Part shown: positions 1 to 10,253 of the stretch, piece by piece
Layout of the letters: the number at the start of each line of letters is the position of its first letter
How positions within the stretch are numbered: position 1 is the stretch's first letter
Source of the DNA: Prochlorococcus marinus
Lineage (GTDB): Bacteria > Cyanobacteriota > Cyanobacteriia > PCC-6307 > Cyanobiaceae
Direction of reading: 5' to 3'
Assembly: GCF_001180325.1 (NCBI RefSeq)
Contig: NZ_CVSZ01000037.1
Coordinates: 1 to 64,000, forward strand
DNA: 64,000 nt
The notes under the pieces: generated by a model
What the model was told of the DNA's origin: nothing
The model's input: only the letters and a program-made list of their open reading frames with translations
Databases searched by the model: none
Made by a program: the position numbers and the translations under genes

Positions 1-2189
1 TTGATATATTCAACTTTGATAATAAAAAAGTTATTCCTGTTAGTAATTCGAATATTTTGGATGATTTGGAAATAAATAAAGATAATAAATCATTTAAAGA
101 GAGGATCGATTATATAAATAACTTTATTGAAAATAGTTATTTGCAAGAGGACAAATTTAATTTGCAAAAATATTTCAATAAATTTAGAAGTAGATACAAT
201 GGAAAAATTACTATTCAGGGCGATAGACCAGTTAATTATAAATTGAATGCAAAATTAAATGGCTTTCTTGATGTATCTAAAGACATCTCTAAGAATAACA
301 AAGAGGAATTTTCTATTGATTTGGAAGGAGGATTATTAACAGGGAAAGGTTCTTTAACAATTAAAAAATTTCCATTAAGCGCAGCAAATATCTTTTTAAA
401 TAAACCAAGAGATTTTCTTGGAGGTTTGGATATGAATTTATTTTATGATCTTGATACAAAATCTTTTTCTAGCGATATTATTACCAACGGTTCATCAATC
501 AAAAATAACATAATAATATTTGATAAAGGACTAGTTAAATTTAATAATTCTATTTTTGATATTGATTTTTCCCTTCTAATAAATGATTCTGAAATCCCAA
601 TTAATATTGAAGGCTCAATACCTATTAATAAATCTGATAATTTAGATCTAAGGTTGATTGGTAATGGAAAATTTATTGAGTTAATAGATATTTTTGCTGA
701 TGAATACTTTACCTTTAAAGAAGGCGACGTGAATCTTAGATTGATTCTAAAAGGAACATTAAATAAACCTCTATTAAATGGATTTATCGTAGTTAAAGAT
801 TCTGAAATTGATTTTTTGAACAATATAATAAAAGATATCAATAGCAAAATAATTTTTGATTTTGATTCTTTAGAGATCATTAATCTACAAGCGAAGACCG
901 AAGATTCTGGAAAAATATTTATAAAAGGGTCTCTGCCTTTTTATAGTAAGAATGATTCAGAGAAAGCAGAAATTAATTTCAGAACAAATAGATTTACTTT
1001 AAAGAAAGATAATTTTAATTTTTTAATAGATTCAGATGTCGATTTAAGCGGATCATTTGAAAATCCTGTTTTGGGAGGATCTCTATCTTTTAATAATGGA
1101 TTTATTAATTTTAATAGCACCAATCAAAATAATAAAAAAGAAAATAACCTTATACGAAAAGAGGATAAAAAAGATTGGCCAGAACTCTATTGGAATAATA
1201 ATGAAAATATTGAAATAATATCAAATGAAACAATTTTGAATTCAGTTCTTTTAGGAGAAACTTTGCCTAATTATTTGGATAATTTGAGCTTTAATAATCT
1301 CAAATTGAAACTTGGTCCAGATTTTAAACTTCAATATTCAGAATTAATTCAAGCTTATTTAGATACTAAATTAGACCTTACTATAAATGGTGAGGTAGGA
1401 AAAGATTTAAATGCTAGAGGTCTTATTTACCTTAAGAAAGGAAGAGCAAATCTATATACTACCCCGTTTAAACTTAATAAAAATAAAGACAATTATATTT
1501 TATTTGCATCAAGAAGTGGTGTGGTTCCATTTATAAATTTTTCTTTAGTCAGTAAAGTTCCAGATTCTATAATACCTATAAGTGAAAACAATCAGGATTT
1601 AAATGTATCAGGAGATGTTGCTGTAGACGCTAGTTCAAGCGGTTATGGTGCATTTGGAATTGGTAATACTAGGCTTATAAAAATTGAAGCATCTTATGAA
1701 GGATTTTTAGATCAATTATCTTTCGCTGATGAAAATAGAAGAATCCAATTACGGAGCACGCCAAGTTATAACAGATCACAAATAATTGGTTTGATTGGAG
1801 GCAACTCTGCAAATTTAATAAATAGAGCATTTATTTCTCAACTTAATAATGCTGATGCATTTAGTGAAAGATTTCAGTTTTCTTTATATCCAGCATTAAT
1901 AGAAAATAATGATTCATTAAATAATATTTTTTCCAATGAAAATTTAGATATAGAAAATGATGATCAATCATCTTCTAATGAGGAATTTTCTTCTCAAGCT
2001 TGGGTAGCCGAAATAGGGCTTGATATTACTGATGCGATAAATTTTGCCTTTCAAACCGTTCCAGGTAGAGATGATATTTCACCTTTAGGAATTTTGACTT
2101 TTCAGGCAAATCCAAACTTAGAATTATTAGGTTCTTATGATTCCAATGGGGATTGGAAAAGTCAAGTTCAGTTATTTTTTAGATATTAA
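1..2189 (+). CDS. TamB-like (DUF490) translocation/assembly protein, 3' part
   Basis: The frame is open to the left edge (first whole codon at base 3), so the true start is outside the window and only about 729 C-terminal residues are visible. The protein is rich in alternating hydrophobic/polar beta strands with Asn, Asp and Gly turns, as in the AsmA/TamB superfamily of long beta-groove proteins that bridge the inner and outer membranes. The last ~330 residues look like the TamB C-terminal domain, and the chain ends in an aromatic FFRY. By family it would act in the envelope, in outer-membrane protein assembly or lipid transport. No TamA/Omp85 gene is visible here. An ATG-less start at the TTG of base 57 is possible on paper but ignores in-frame coding sequence upstream. 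Confidence 0.8.
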   Translation, partial: DIFNFDNKKVIPVSNSNILDDLEINKDNKSFKERIDYINNFIENSYLQEDKFNLQKYFNKFRSRYNGKITIQGDRPVNYKLNAKLNGFLDVSKDISKNNKEEFSIDLEGGLLTGKGSLTIKKFPLSAANIFLNKPRDFLGGLDMNLFYDLDTKSFSSDIITNGSSIKNNIIIFDKGLVKFNNSIFDIDFSLLINDSEIPINIEGSIPINKSDNLDLRLIGNGKFIELIDIFADEYFTFKEGDVNLRLILKGTLNKPLLNGFIVVKDSEIDFLNNIIKDINSKIIFDFDSLEIINLQAKTEDSGKIFIKGSLPFYSKNDSEKAEINFRTNRFTLKKDNFNFLIDSDVDLSGSFENPVLGGSLSFNNGFINFNSTNQNNKKENNLIRKEDKKDWPELYWNNNENIEIISNETILNSVLLGETLPNYLDNLSFNNLKLKLGPDFKLQYSELIQAYLDTKLDLTINGEVGKDLNARGLIYLKKGRANLYTTPFKLNKNKDNYILFASRSGVVPFINFSLVSKVPDSIIPISENNQDLNVSGDVAVDASSSGYGAFGIGNTRLIKIEASYEGFLDQLSFADENRRIQLRSTPSYNRSQIIGLIGGNSANLINRAFISQLNNADAFSERFQFSLYPALIENNDSLNNIFSNENLDIENDDQSSSNEEFSSQAWVAEIGLDITDAINFAFQTVPGRDDISPLGILTFQANPNLELLGSYDSNGDWKSQVQLFFRY

Positions 2190-2255
2190 TTTAGAAAGAA
2201 ATTTACTTTAAAGAATCTTTAATTTGAATTATTATTAAATTAACTAAAAATTATT

Positions 2256-3566
2256 ATGGCTAATATCTTTGAAGTTCCTCAACCAGGTAATGATCTTTTA
2301 GAAAAAGCAAATAAAGTTCGTTCGGCATCAATAGAAATAAGTCAGACTGAAAATCAAAATCGAATTAAAGCCTTAAATTTTATGGCTGATTATCTAGAAA
2401 AAAATTCTAATGAAATATTAGATGCTAATAATGCGGATTATTCGAGTGCACAAAAAAAGGGTATTTCTAGGGCTTTACTTTCTAGATTAAAGTTATCAAA
2501 ATCAAAATTAAATTCTGGAATTGAAGGAGTAAGAAAAGTTGGAGACTTGGCTGATCCTGTAAATCAAGTTCAAATTAAAAGAGAGCTTTCAAAGGGATTG
2601 ATCCTAGAAAGAAAAACTGTGCCAATCGGAGTCTTGGGGGTTATTTTTGAATCAAGGCCAGATGCCGTGATGCAGATTAGTTCATTAGCAATAAGATCAG
2701 GTAATGGAGTAATGCTAAAAGGTGGTAGTGAAGCTAATTTAACAAATACAGCAATAGTCAAGGCATTGCAAGAAGGTTTATCTGAATCAGATCTTGATAA
2801 AAATGCAATATGTTTACTAACAAGCAGAAAAGATAGCATGGCGATGTTAAATCTTGAGAAATACATTAATTTAATAATTCCAAGAGGAAGTAATGAATTA
2901 GTTAAATTTATTCAGGAGAATACAAGAATTCCTGTGTTAGGCCATGCTGATGGAATTTGTCATTTGTTTATAGATATTGAGGCAAATCTAGAGATGGCTT
3001 TATCAGTCGCTTTGGACAGCAAAATTCAATATCCTGCGGCATGTAATGCTATCGAAACTTTATTAGTCCATAAAGATATCGCACCAGCTTTTTTAGAAAA
3101 GGCCATCCCTTTATTTAATTCTAATGATGTTAAATTAATTGGAGATGAGAGATCTGTTGAATTAGGGTTAAAGTATGAGGCTAGTCTAGAAGATTGGAAA
3201 ACTGAATACTTGGATTTAATTTTATCGATAAAAATTGTTGATGATCTCGAGGAGGCAATCACACATATTCAAAAATATAGTTCAAAACATACAGATGGAA
3301 TAATTACTGAAAATTCACTTACTGCCAATAAATTTATGAATGTAGTGGATAGTGCAGGTGTTTTTCATAATTGCTCTACTAGATTTGCAGATGGCTTTAG
3401 ATATGGATTCGGAGCTGAAGTTGGTATATCTACTCAAACTCTTCCTCCAAGGGGACCTGTAGGTCTAGAAGGTTTGGTAACTTATAAATATTTTCTAAAG
3501 GGTAATGGGAATATAGTTGATGATTTTTCATCAGGAAAGACTATCTATACACATAAAGATCTTTAA
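2256..3566 (+). CDS. proA: Gamma-glutamyl phosphate reductase (glutamate-5-semialdehyde dehydrogenase)
   Basis: Second step of proline synthesis: NADPH-dependent reduction of gamma-glutamyl phosphate to glutamate-5-semialdehyde. The 436 residues match the family length. The catalytic cysteine is Cys263 in the motif YPAACNAIETLL, and the aldehyde-dehydrogenase-like NADP region includes VIFESRPDA, GNGVMLKGGSEA and IPRGSNELV. The C-terminal FGAEVGISTQ and RGPVGLEGL motifs are present. It lies 66 bases after the TamB-like gene and 11 bases before folB on the same strand. proB is not in the window. The ATG at 2256 is the natural start and gives the usual N-terminus. Confidence 0.97.
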   Translation: MANIFEVPQPGNDLLEKANKVRSASIEISQTENQNRIKALNFMADYLEKNSNEILDANNADYSSAQKKGISRALLSRLKLSKSKLNSGIEGVRKVGDLADPVNQVQIKRELSKGLILERKTVPIGVLGVIFESRPDAVMQISSLAIRSGNGVMLKGGSEANLTNTAIVKALQEGLSESDLDKNAICLLTSRKDSMAMLNLEKYINLIIPRGSNELVKFIQENTRIPVLGHADGICHLFIDIEANLEMALSVALDSKIQYPAACNAIETLLVHKDIAPAFLEKAIPLFNSNDVKLIGDERSVELGLKYEASLEDWKTEYLDLILSIKIVDDLEEAITHIQKYSSKHTDGIITENSLTANKFMNVVDSAGVFHNCSTRFADGFRYGFGAEVGISTQTLPPRGPVGLEGLVTYKYFLKGNGNIVDDFSSGKTIYTHKDL

Positions 3567-3577
3567 AACTTTTAAAG

Positions 3578-3940
3578 ATGGAAACTTTTTTAAAAATTGA
3601 GAATATTAAACTTTGGGCTCGGGTTGGCGTACTTGATGAAGAAAGGGAATTAGGACAACTATTTATTTTAGATATATTTTTGTGGACTGATTTTGAAAAA
3701 TGTACAAAAAATGATGATATTAAAAAAACAGTTGACTATTCGGAATTAGTTCAAATTTTAAAAGATCAATCAAAGAAAATATATTGTTATACAATCGAAA
3801 AATATTCCAACGCAATTTTAGAAATCATTGATCAGGAATTTAAGATCTCTAAAATAAAAATTATTTTGACAAAATGCAACCCTCCAATTACAGGTTTCGA
3901 TGGAAAGGTGTCAATAGTAAGAATTCTTGAAAATAATTAA
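3578..3940 (+). CDS. folB: Dihydroneopterin aldolase
   Basis: Folate pathway enzyme that cleaves 7,8-dihydroneopterin to 6-hydroxymethyl-dihydropterin and glycolaldehyde. The 120-residue length is typical of the tetrahydrobiopterin-fold family. Visible motifs are GVLDEERELGQ (residues 17-27, with the pterin-binding Glu), VDYSELV (52-58) and TKCNPPITGF, whose Lys99 is the expected catalytic lysine. It follows proA by 11 bases and runs directly into the next gene, so the three probably share a transcript. Confidence 0.93.
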   Translation: METFLKIENIKLWARVGVLDEERELGQLFILDIFLWTDFEKCTKNDDIKKTVDYSELVQILKDQSKKIYCYTIEKYSNAILEIIDQEFKISKIKIILTKCNPPITGFDGKVSIVRILENN

Positions 3941-3944
3941 AGTA

Positions 3945-4538
3945 TTGGAAAAAAGAAATCCTATCATATTGATTCATGGCCTTTGGAATAATTCAAGTAT
4001 TTTTTCTTCTATTACCCCTAAACTTGATAATATTGGAATTGAATATTTTGCCCCAACTCTTGAACATTCCTATGGAATGACTTCAATACTTGATTTGACT
4101 AATAAATTAAACGAATTAATTTTAGAGAAATACGGTTTAGAAAAAGAAATAGATATTTTGGGATTTTCTATGGGAGGAATAATTGGTAGGCACTGGCTTC
4201 AAAAATTTAATGGATATAAAAGAACAAGAAGATTAATATCTATAGGGTCCCCTCACAAAGGAACTTTGATGGCTCAATTAATACCTAAATACCCTTTTAA
4301 AGGTATATCAGAAATGAAAATAAATAGTAATTTTTTGAGAGGGCTCGCGAATAATGATTTTTTTCTTGACAATATTGAGTGTATAAATTTCTTTACTTAT
4401 TGGGATTTGATGGTTTTCCCTGGCTGGTGGACAAATTTAAATTTTGGAAAAAAAATATCAGTAAAAGTATATAAACATAGAAATCTTGTAAGAAATAAAT
4501 CTGTGGTGGATAAAATAATCGATGAAATTATTATGTAG
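3945..4538 (+). CDS. Alpha/beta hydrolase, lipase-like
   Basis: A small serine hydrolase of unknown substrate. The oxyanion-loop motif HGLW is followed by the nucleophile elbow GFSMGG, and a GSPHKGT segment is typical of triacylglycerol-lipase/PGAP1-like hydrolases. No signal peptide is seen, so it is probably cytoplasmic. Two TTG starts are possible: 3927, which overlaps the end of folB by 14 bases, and 3945, which avoids overlap and gives MEKRNPIILIHGLW, the more usual family N-terminus; I chose 3945. The 3' end overlaps the convergent peptidase gene by 8 bases. The catalytic Asp and His cannot be assigned with certainty. Confidence 0.75.
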   Translation: MEKRNPIILIHGLWNNSSIFSSITPKLDNIGIEYFAPTLEHSYGMTSILDLTNKLNELILEKYGLEKEIDILGFSMGGIIGRHWLQKFNGYKRTRRLISIGSPHKGTLMAQLIPKYPFKGISEMKINSNFLRGLANNDFFLDNIECINFFTYWDLMVFPGWWTNLNFGKKISVKVYKHRNLVRNKSVVDKIIDEIIM

Positions 4539-6618
4539 CTTCAGATAAGCCTAAGTGTCTTATTAAGGCATCTGTTTGCGGCTCTCTTCCTCTGAATAGT
4601 TTGAATATGTCTAAGGGAGGTAAGCTCCCACCCAGACTAAGTATTGTATCTTTGAATTTTTTCCCTATTAACTTTAAATCTTCAGAGTTTTCTAGATCAG
4701 CTTCTTCAAACATTGAAAATGCATCAGCACTTAGAACTTCTGCCCATTTATATGAGTAATATCCTGCAGAATATCCTCCTGCAAATATATGACTAAAACA
4801 ACAAAGAAATTGATCTTCTGGAATTGGCTCAATAACAGTAGTTTTTTTTGCAATTTCTCTTCTTATTTCATCTGCTTTTTTACCTTTGTTTTTATCAATA
4901 TTACTGTGCAATCTGAGGTCTGTAATTGCAAAATGTAGTTGTCTAAGAGTAGCCATACCACAATTAAAAGTTCTATTCTTTAGGAGCTTATTAAAATTCT
5001 CATCGGATAATTTTTCTCCTGTTTTGTAGTGCTTAGCAATATTCATAAGTGTATTTTTATGGAAACACCAGTTTTCCATAAATTGACTTGGAAGTTCGAC
5101 TGCATCCCATTCAACGTTATTAATGCCAGCTGATTGAGGAAGATTTACAGTAGTAAGCATGTGTTGAAGACCATGACCAAATTCATGAAACAGTGTCTGT
5201 ACTTCTTCAAAACTCATCAAACTAGGTTTATCTTTTGATGGTGGAGTCTGATTACAAACGAGATAAGCTACAGGGAGGGTCTTTTTGCCAACATTATTTT
5301 TATTCAAACATTCATCCATCCAAGCCCCTCCTCTCTTTGATTCAGGCCTTGAATATGGATCGAGGTAAAATGATGCTATTTTGTTATCTTCTTTATTGAG
5401 AATATTAAAAAATAAAACGTCATCATTCCACACAGGTGCCTCATCAGTCGCTTCAACTACTTTAATTTCAAAAAGCTTTTCACTTAATTTAAATAAACCT
5501 TTCAAAACATCATTAAGTGGGAACCAAGGTCTCAAAGACTCTTGATCCAAATTTAGCTTTTCCTTTCTAAGGAGTTCTGACCAATAACTAATATCCCATG
5601 GTTCGATATTCTGTGATTTTGAAAACCCATTAGCCTTAGAAAACTTATCGAGCGTTTCTAATTCATTTTTAGCGGTTTTGAATGCTGGTTCTCTCAATTC
5701 TTCTAAAAGATCTTCAACATTTTTAATTTCTTTCGCCATTTTCGTTGACAAACTAAGTTCTGCCCAACTTTTATAACCAAGAAGATTAGCCTGTTTAGTC
5801 CTAAGAGATAATATCTCTTCAATTATTTGAGAATTATTTTTTTCTCCTTGAGAACTTCTACCAACGAATGCCTTATATAATTTTTCTCTAAGGTTACGGT
5901 CGGTGGCATATGTCATAAATGAAGTATAAGTTGGAATATCCAGACTTAATTTCCAAGGACCATTCTTGATATCAACTTCTTCATCTTTTTTTAAGTGGTT
6001 GTGTGCAGAAATCGCCATCAATTCAAGTACTCGTTCAGGAAGACCATCGACTTCAGATTTTTTATTTAATATTAAAAACCATTTATTAGTCGCATCAAGA
6101 ACATTATTGCTGAAGTCTGTTGATAGCTTTCCAAGCTTTTCTGAAATATTGTTAAATTCTTCTTGATCATTCTTTTGCAGTGAAATTCCTCTATGTTGCA
6201 TCGCAATAATTTCTTTATCTAAAATTCTGTTTTTGATTTGATCAAAGTTACTTGTCTCTTTAAGCTTGACTAAAGAATTGTAAATTATTTTACTTTGTCC
6301 GAATTTATTACTCAAGCTTATAATTTCTGGAAGAAATTTTGAATAAATATCTCTTAAACTTTCAGAATTATTTACTGAATTTAGGTGACTTATTACTCCC
6401 CAACTCCATCTAAGAATTTCATTTACCTCATTCAAGGGATTTATTACCTTATCCCAATTTAAGTCATTTTCAGTTAAATACTTTGATAAATTTTTTTCTA
6501 TTTTTTTAAAATCTTCAGATATCTTTTCTAGTACTACTGGAAATTGTTTAGTTATCCTTTCGGGGGTAAATTTTTTAAATTCTGGTAATTCTCCATATTT
6601 AAAAATTGAGGTGTCCAT
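4531..6618 (-). CDS. prlC: M3-family oligopeptidase (oligopeptidase A type)
   Basis: A zinc metallopeptidase of thimet/oligopeptidase A type that degrades short peptides such as cleaved signal or transit peptides in the cytoplasm. The zinc motif HEFGH is at residues 478-482, followed by GLQHML; the third ligand is expected in the downstream WDAVELPSQFMENW segment. The C-terminal FAGGYSAGYYSYKWAEVLSADAF block is diagnostic for the M3A family. Length is 695 residues, as in E. coli PrlC. It is the last gene of a minus-strand run and starts 12 bases after ndhD ends. Confidence 0.93.
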   Translation of the reverse strand: MDTSIFKYGELPEFKKFTPERITKQFPVVLEKISEDFKKIEKNLSKYLTENDLNWDKVINPLNEVNEILRWSWGVISHLNSVNNSESLRDIYSKFLPEIISLSNKFGQSKIIYNSLVKLKETSNFDQIKNRILDKEIIAMQHRGISLQKNDQEEFNNISEKLGKLSTDFSNNVLDATNKWFLILNKKSEVDGLPERVLELMAISAHNHLKKDEEVDIKNGPWKLSLDIPTYTSFMTYATDRNLREKLYKAFVGRSSQGEKNNSQIIEEILSLRTKQANLLGYKSWAELSLSTKMAKEIKNVEDLLEELREPAFKTAKNELETLDKFSKANGFSKSQNIEPWDISYWSELLRKEKLNLDQESLRPWFPLNDVLKGLFKLSEKLFEIKVVEATDEAPVWNDDVLFFNILNKEDNKIASFYLDPYSRPESKRGGAWMDECLNKNNVGKKTLPVAYLVCNQTPPSKDKPSLMSFEEVQTLFHEFGHGLQHMLTTVNLPQSAGINNVEWDAVELPSQFMENWCFHKNTLMNIAKHYKTGEKLSDENFNKLLKNRTFNCGMATLRQLHFAITDLRLHSNIDKNKGKKADEIRREIAKKTTVIEPIPEDQFLCCFSHIFAGGYSAGYYSYKWAEVLSADAFSMFEEADLENSEDLKLIGKKFKDTILSLGGSLPPLDIFKLFRGREPQTDALIRHLGLSEAT

Positions 6619-6630
6619 TTATTAAAAAAT

Positions 6631-8172
6631 TTAATTAACTAAAATTGGGATTAATCCAACTAATTTAGCTAAAGTAAGCTGCTGACTGAGAGCATTGGTT
6701 GAAGATTCGTATAGATTTATGGCGACTTTAGGCCAAAAACCTATCACCAAAGTAGGCAATAATAAACTGAAACCAATTGTCAATTCTCGACCATTCATCT
6801 CTTTAACTGTAGCTAGTGCGGGAATTCTGGGGCCAAAGAATACTCTCCTACACATTGACAATAGATATATTGGAGTCAGAACTAAACCTATAGCTGCAAT
6901 AAGAATAGTTATCGATCTAAAAATAGAGCTGAAGCCTTCTTGACTAGTGATACCTAAAAATACAGTTATTTCACTTATAAAACCGCTCATCCCAGGGAGT
7001 GCCAAAGAGGCCAAAGAGCTTGTTATGAAAAAAGCAAAAGTTATTGGCAAAACCTTTGCTAAACCTCCCATATTTGGTATGGAAAGAGTATTTGTTCTTT
7101 CATAGAATGAGCCCGTAACAAAAAACATAGCTGCAGCTATAAGTCCGTGACTGATCATTTGAAGCATTGCTCCACTTATGCCTAGAGCATCTACTGCTCC
7201 AATACCTAACAGAACAAAACCCATATGACTCACTGAGCTACATGCAATTCTCCTTTTAACATTATCTTGTGCAAATGCATTAAGAGCTCCATAAATAATA
7301 TTAATGATTCCAAGAATAATTAACGCAGGTGCAATTTGAAGATGTACTTCAGGAAGCATTTGAACATTGAATCGTAAGAGAGCATAACCTCCCATTTTTA
7401 AGAGTATTCCAGCGAGTAACATTGAAACTGGAGCATTAGCCTCTCCATGTGCATCTGGTAACCAAGTATGTAATGGAAAGATAGGAAGTTTTACTCCAAA
7501 ACCAATTAAAAATCCTAAATAAGATAATAATGCTAGGCTGCCTGTTACATGTTTGTTGGTTAAATCGGTAATATTTAAAGTAAAAGTATCGCCACTTAAA
7601 GCAATTGCTAAACCACTTATGAGTATTAGTAAAGAAGCTAAAGCAGTATAAAGAATAAATTTTGTGGCCGCATATAATTTCTTTTTACCTCCCCAAATAG
7701 CAATAAGAAGATATACCGGAACCAATTCAAGTTCCCATGCCAAGAAGAATAATAGGAAATCTTGAGAAAGGAAAACTAATGCTTGTGCCGAGGCTTGCAC
7801 TAATAAAAGAGCAAAATATAAATTAGATTTTTTCTTAATTTTCCAACTTGCGGCAGCTGATAAAAATGTAATTAACCCACTCAAAGCTACCAAAGGAGCA
7901 GATAAACCATCTACGCCAAGAGACCACTCTAAACCTATTGATGGTAACCATGAAGCTCTTTCTACTAGTTGCAATGAGCTATCTGTGGGATTAAATTTTT
8001 GAAAAAGGACGCCAATTATTAGTAAAAAATCTATAAATAAAAAACTTAAGGAGATATTTCTAGGGAGTGTATTATCTTCTCCTTCTTTTGACCTCAAGAA
8101 AGGCATTATTAAGGCCCCAATTAAAGGCAGTAAAACAATAGATGATAGCCAAGGAAAAGATTCTAAATTCAT
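6631..8172 (-). CDS. ndhD: NAD(P)H-quinone oxidoreductase subunit 4 (NdhD)
   Basis: A proton-pumping membrane subunit of the cyanobacterial NDH-1 complex in the thylakoid membrane, used in respiration and cyclic electron flow. The 513 residues are almost entirely hydrophobic, with about 14 membrane segments. Conserved features of the Mrp-antiporter-like subunits are visible: the [10 protein letters not shown] loop, [17 protein letters not shown] with the key Glu, and the [30 protein letters not shown] stretch. I cannot separate NdhD1 from other NdhD paralogs by eye. It lies between thrB and the peptidase gene, with a 79-base spacer to thrB. Confidence 0.93.
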   Translation of the reverse strand: MNLESFPWLSSIVLLPLIGALIMPFLRSKEGEDNTLPRNISLSFLFIDFLLIIGVLFQKFNPTDSSLQLVERASWLPSIGLEWSLGVDGLSAPLVALSGLITFLSAAASWKIKKKSNLYFALLLVQASAQALVFLSQDFLLFFLAWELELVPVYLLIAIWGGKKKLYAATKFILYTALASLLILISGLAIALSGDTFTLNITDLTNKHVTGSLALLSYLGFLIGFGVKLPIFPLHTWLPDAHGEANAPVSMLLAGILLKMGGYALLRFNVQMLPEVHLQIAPALIILGIINIIYGALNAFAQDNVKRRIACSSVSHMGFVLLGIGAVDALGISGAMLQMISHGLIAAAMFFVTGSFYERTNTLSIPNMGGLAKVLPITFAFFITSSLASLALPGMSGFISEITVFLGITSQEGFSSIFRSITILIAAIGLVLTPIYLLSMCRRVFFGPRIPALATVKEMNGRELTIGFSLLLPTLVIGFWPKVAINLYESSTNALSQQLTLAKLVGLIPILVN

Positions 8173-8251
8173 TTATGTAATGAATAATTTATTTATTCTA
8201 GTTGAAGTTGTACTAGCTTGAGACTATAACATTAAAAATGCCTAAGTAAAA

Positions 8252-9199
8252 CTACTTACCAAAGATAGTGCTAAATTGGCTACCCGTTGTTTGAACATTT
8301 AAGAATGGCGCTCTGCTAGCTACACCTGACTTCTCCCATGCTTTCACCATGGCTTGACTGATGTTTTTACCATTTTCTTTTTTACACAAAGCTAAGATAC
8401 TTGGCCCAGCTCCGCTAATTGCACATCCTAGAGCACCTGCATTTATTGCTGCATCTTTAACTTCTAATCCACCCTTGATAAGTTTCCATCTGTAGGGTTC
8501 ATGTAGCTTATCAAACATTCCCTCTTTTATAAGCTCCGCATTCCCTGCTTTTAACCCGTTTAGTAACAAAGTTAGTGCTCCCATATTTGTCACTGCATCA
8601 GATATAGGTATATTCTTGGGCATAACTTTTCTTGCTTCACTTGTGCTTAGACGAATTGCAGGTATTGCTACAACAGCCTTAATTGAATCGTGCCAATCAC
8701 ATCTAATGATTCTCCATCTTTGAGAAGAAGACCTGGCTGTCAAACAAAGCCCACCTAGAAGAGAGGGAACTACATTATCAGGATGACCTTCTATATCAAT
8801 GGCAAGTTCAAGGAGTTTTTCTTTGGACAATGGAGAGTCCATTATTGCATTTGCTCCTATTAGTCCAGCAACTATTGCTGTAGCACTACTTCCGAGCCCG
8901 CGTGCAGGTGGCACTGCCAACTTAACTCTTGCTTCAAGTGCAAAAGGATCCATATTTGCGCTTTCCCATACTTTCTGAGCTGCTCTAAAAACTAAGTTTT
9001 CAGGTCCTCCTCTTAAGTGATTACCATCTGTACTTTCCATTATTAAATCAAATCTATCTCCACCTCCTTCAATTCTTGTAAAAATAAACTCATTATGCAA
9101 ATCCAATGCAGCTCCAAGGCAATCGAATCCAGGCCCTAAATTGGCAGTTGTGGACGGCACTGTTACCCTTATTTTTTTACCTACTTCAGGAATAGACAT
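8252..9199 (-). CDS. thrB: Homoserine kinase
   Basis: GHMP-family kinase that phosphorylates homoserine to O-phosphohomoserine on the way to threonine. The N-terminal VTVPSTTANLGPGFDCLG (residues 13-30) is the classical ThrB signature, the ATP loop is PPARGLGSSATAIVAGL, and the C-terminal GCAISGAGPSILAL motif is intact. Length is 315 residues. It starts 9 bases after glk ends on the same strand, so the two are probably co-transcribed although their pathways differ. Confidence 0.96.
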   Translation of the reverse strand: MSIPEVGKKIRVTVPSTTANLGPGFDCLGAALDLHNEFIFTRIEGGGDRFDLIMESTDGNHLRGGPENLVFRAAQKVWESANMDPFALEARVKLAVPPARGLGSSATAIVAGLIGANAIMDSPLSKEKLLELAIDIEGHPDNVVPSLLGGLCLTARSSSQRWRIIRCDWHDSIKAVVAIPAIRLSTSEARKVMPKNIPISDAVTNMGALTLLLNGLKAGNAELIKEGMFDKLHEPYRWKLIKGGLEVKDAAINAGALGCAISGAGPSILALCKKENGKNISQAMVKAWEKSGVASRAPFLNVQTTGSQFSTIFGK

Positions 9200-9208
9200 T
9201 TTGTGTTT

Positions 9209-10243
9209 TTAAGTTTTTAAAAGCATTTTTGCTCTGCAGGCTGCACTAAAAAGTCCAAAATCTTCATCTAGAATTACTTTCATAGGTATTGTTTTAAGAA
9301 TATCTTTTAATCTTCCCTTGTCGAAAAATTGTTTTAAAAATAAATCTGATTTAAAGTTTTTGAAATGTTTTGATGCTGTTCCTCCAGAAATCCATAACCC
9401 GCCAAAGCACAATTCTTGAAGGGCAACATCTCCCAACAAAGAGGCATAAGCGCCTAACCATATTCTCTCAATTTCAATCATTATTTGATCCCCTTCTTTA
9501 GAAAGGTTACAAATTTTTTCAGGTAGTTCTTTTCTCGCAGAATCAAAAATTTTAATTTTTTTTAAATATTTTTGTAGAGGATGGTTTTGGGCATCAGGTT
9601 TGCTTAGTCTCCATTCGGCAATTCTTGATAAACCAGTGCCGCTAATAATTCTTTCACAGGATATCCTTTCAACTTTTAGATAATTCTTAAGCCAAATTTT
9701 TAATTCCCATTCTAATTTTGACTTTGGAGAGTATTCAACGTGTCCTCCTTCGCTGGCTAGAACTTTTACGTTATTTCCTGATATTAGACCTCTTGCAATG
9801 CCTAAACCAGTACCGGCTCCAACAATGGCATGTAAATCATTGTTAGTGCCTTCATAATGCGATCCATTTTGGATAGTTGAGTATTGATTTTTTTTTAAAA
9901 AAGGTATTCCATAAATTTGAACTGCAAAATCATTAATTAGCTCGCATTTTTCAAATTTAAATTTATTTTTTAATTTATTTCCTGAAATATTCCATGATAA
10001 GTTCATGATTTTTGCGTTGTTGTTAGATAAAGGACCAGCCACAGCGAAACATGCAGAAGAAGGATGGGTAATATTTTTGCATTCATTTTTAAGAAAATCC
10101 TCTAAGATCAGTTCTAAAGAATCCCAATCAGAAGATAAATATTTCTTTTTGAATAACAATTTAGGCGAATCATCATTTACTACTCTTTCGAATATACCCA
10201 ATAGAACCTTGGTACCCCCTAAATCACAAGCCAGAAAATTCAT
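9209..10243 (-). CDS. glk: Glucokinase
   Basis: Bacterial Glk-type glucokinase (not ROK type) that phosphorylates glucose to glucose-6-phosphate. The N-terminal phosphate-binding LACDLGGTKVLLG, the catalytic-region LINDFAVQIYG, the IVGAGTGLGIARG loop and ASEGGHVEYSP are all present, and the C-terminal LCFGGLWISGGTASKH fits the family. Length is 344 residues. It sits 10 bases downstream of thrS. In a phototroph it likely salvages glucose freed from glycogen, sucrose or glucosyl-solutes; that role is inference. Confidence 0.9.
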   Translation of the reverse strand: MNFLACDLGGTKVLLGIFERVVNDDSPKLLFKKKYLSSDWDSLELILEDFLKNECKNITHPSSACFAVAGPLSNNNAKIMNLSWNISGNKLKNKFKFEKCELINDFAVQIYGIPFLKKNQYSTIQNGSHYEGTNNDLHAIVGAGTGLGIARGLISGNNVKVLASEGGHVEYSPKSKLEWELKIWLKNYLKVERISCERIISGTGLSRIAEWRLSKPDAQNHPLQKYLKKIKIFDSARKELPEKICNLSKEGDQIMIEIERIWLGAYASLLGDVALQELCFGGLWISGGTASKHFKNFKSDLFLKQFFDKGRLKDILKTIPMKVILDEDFGLFSAACRAKMLLKT

Positions 10244-10253
10244 CTATTCGAAA

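Noticed and set aside
443..880. A 145-codon minus-strand frame inside the TamB-like gene.
   Set aside because: Low-complexity Ser/Ile/Leu composition, typical of the antisense of Asn/Asp/Lys-rich coding sequence; no ribosome site.
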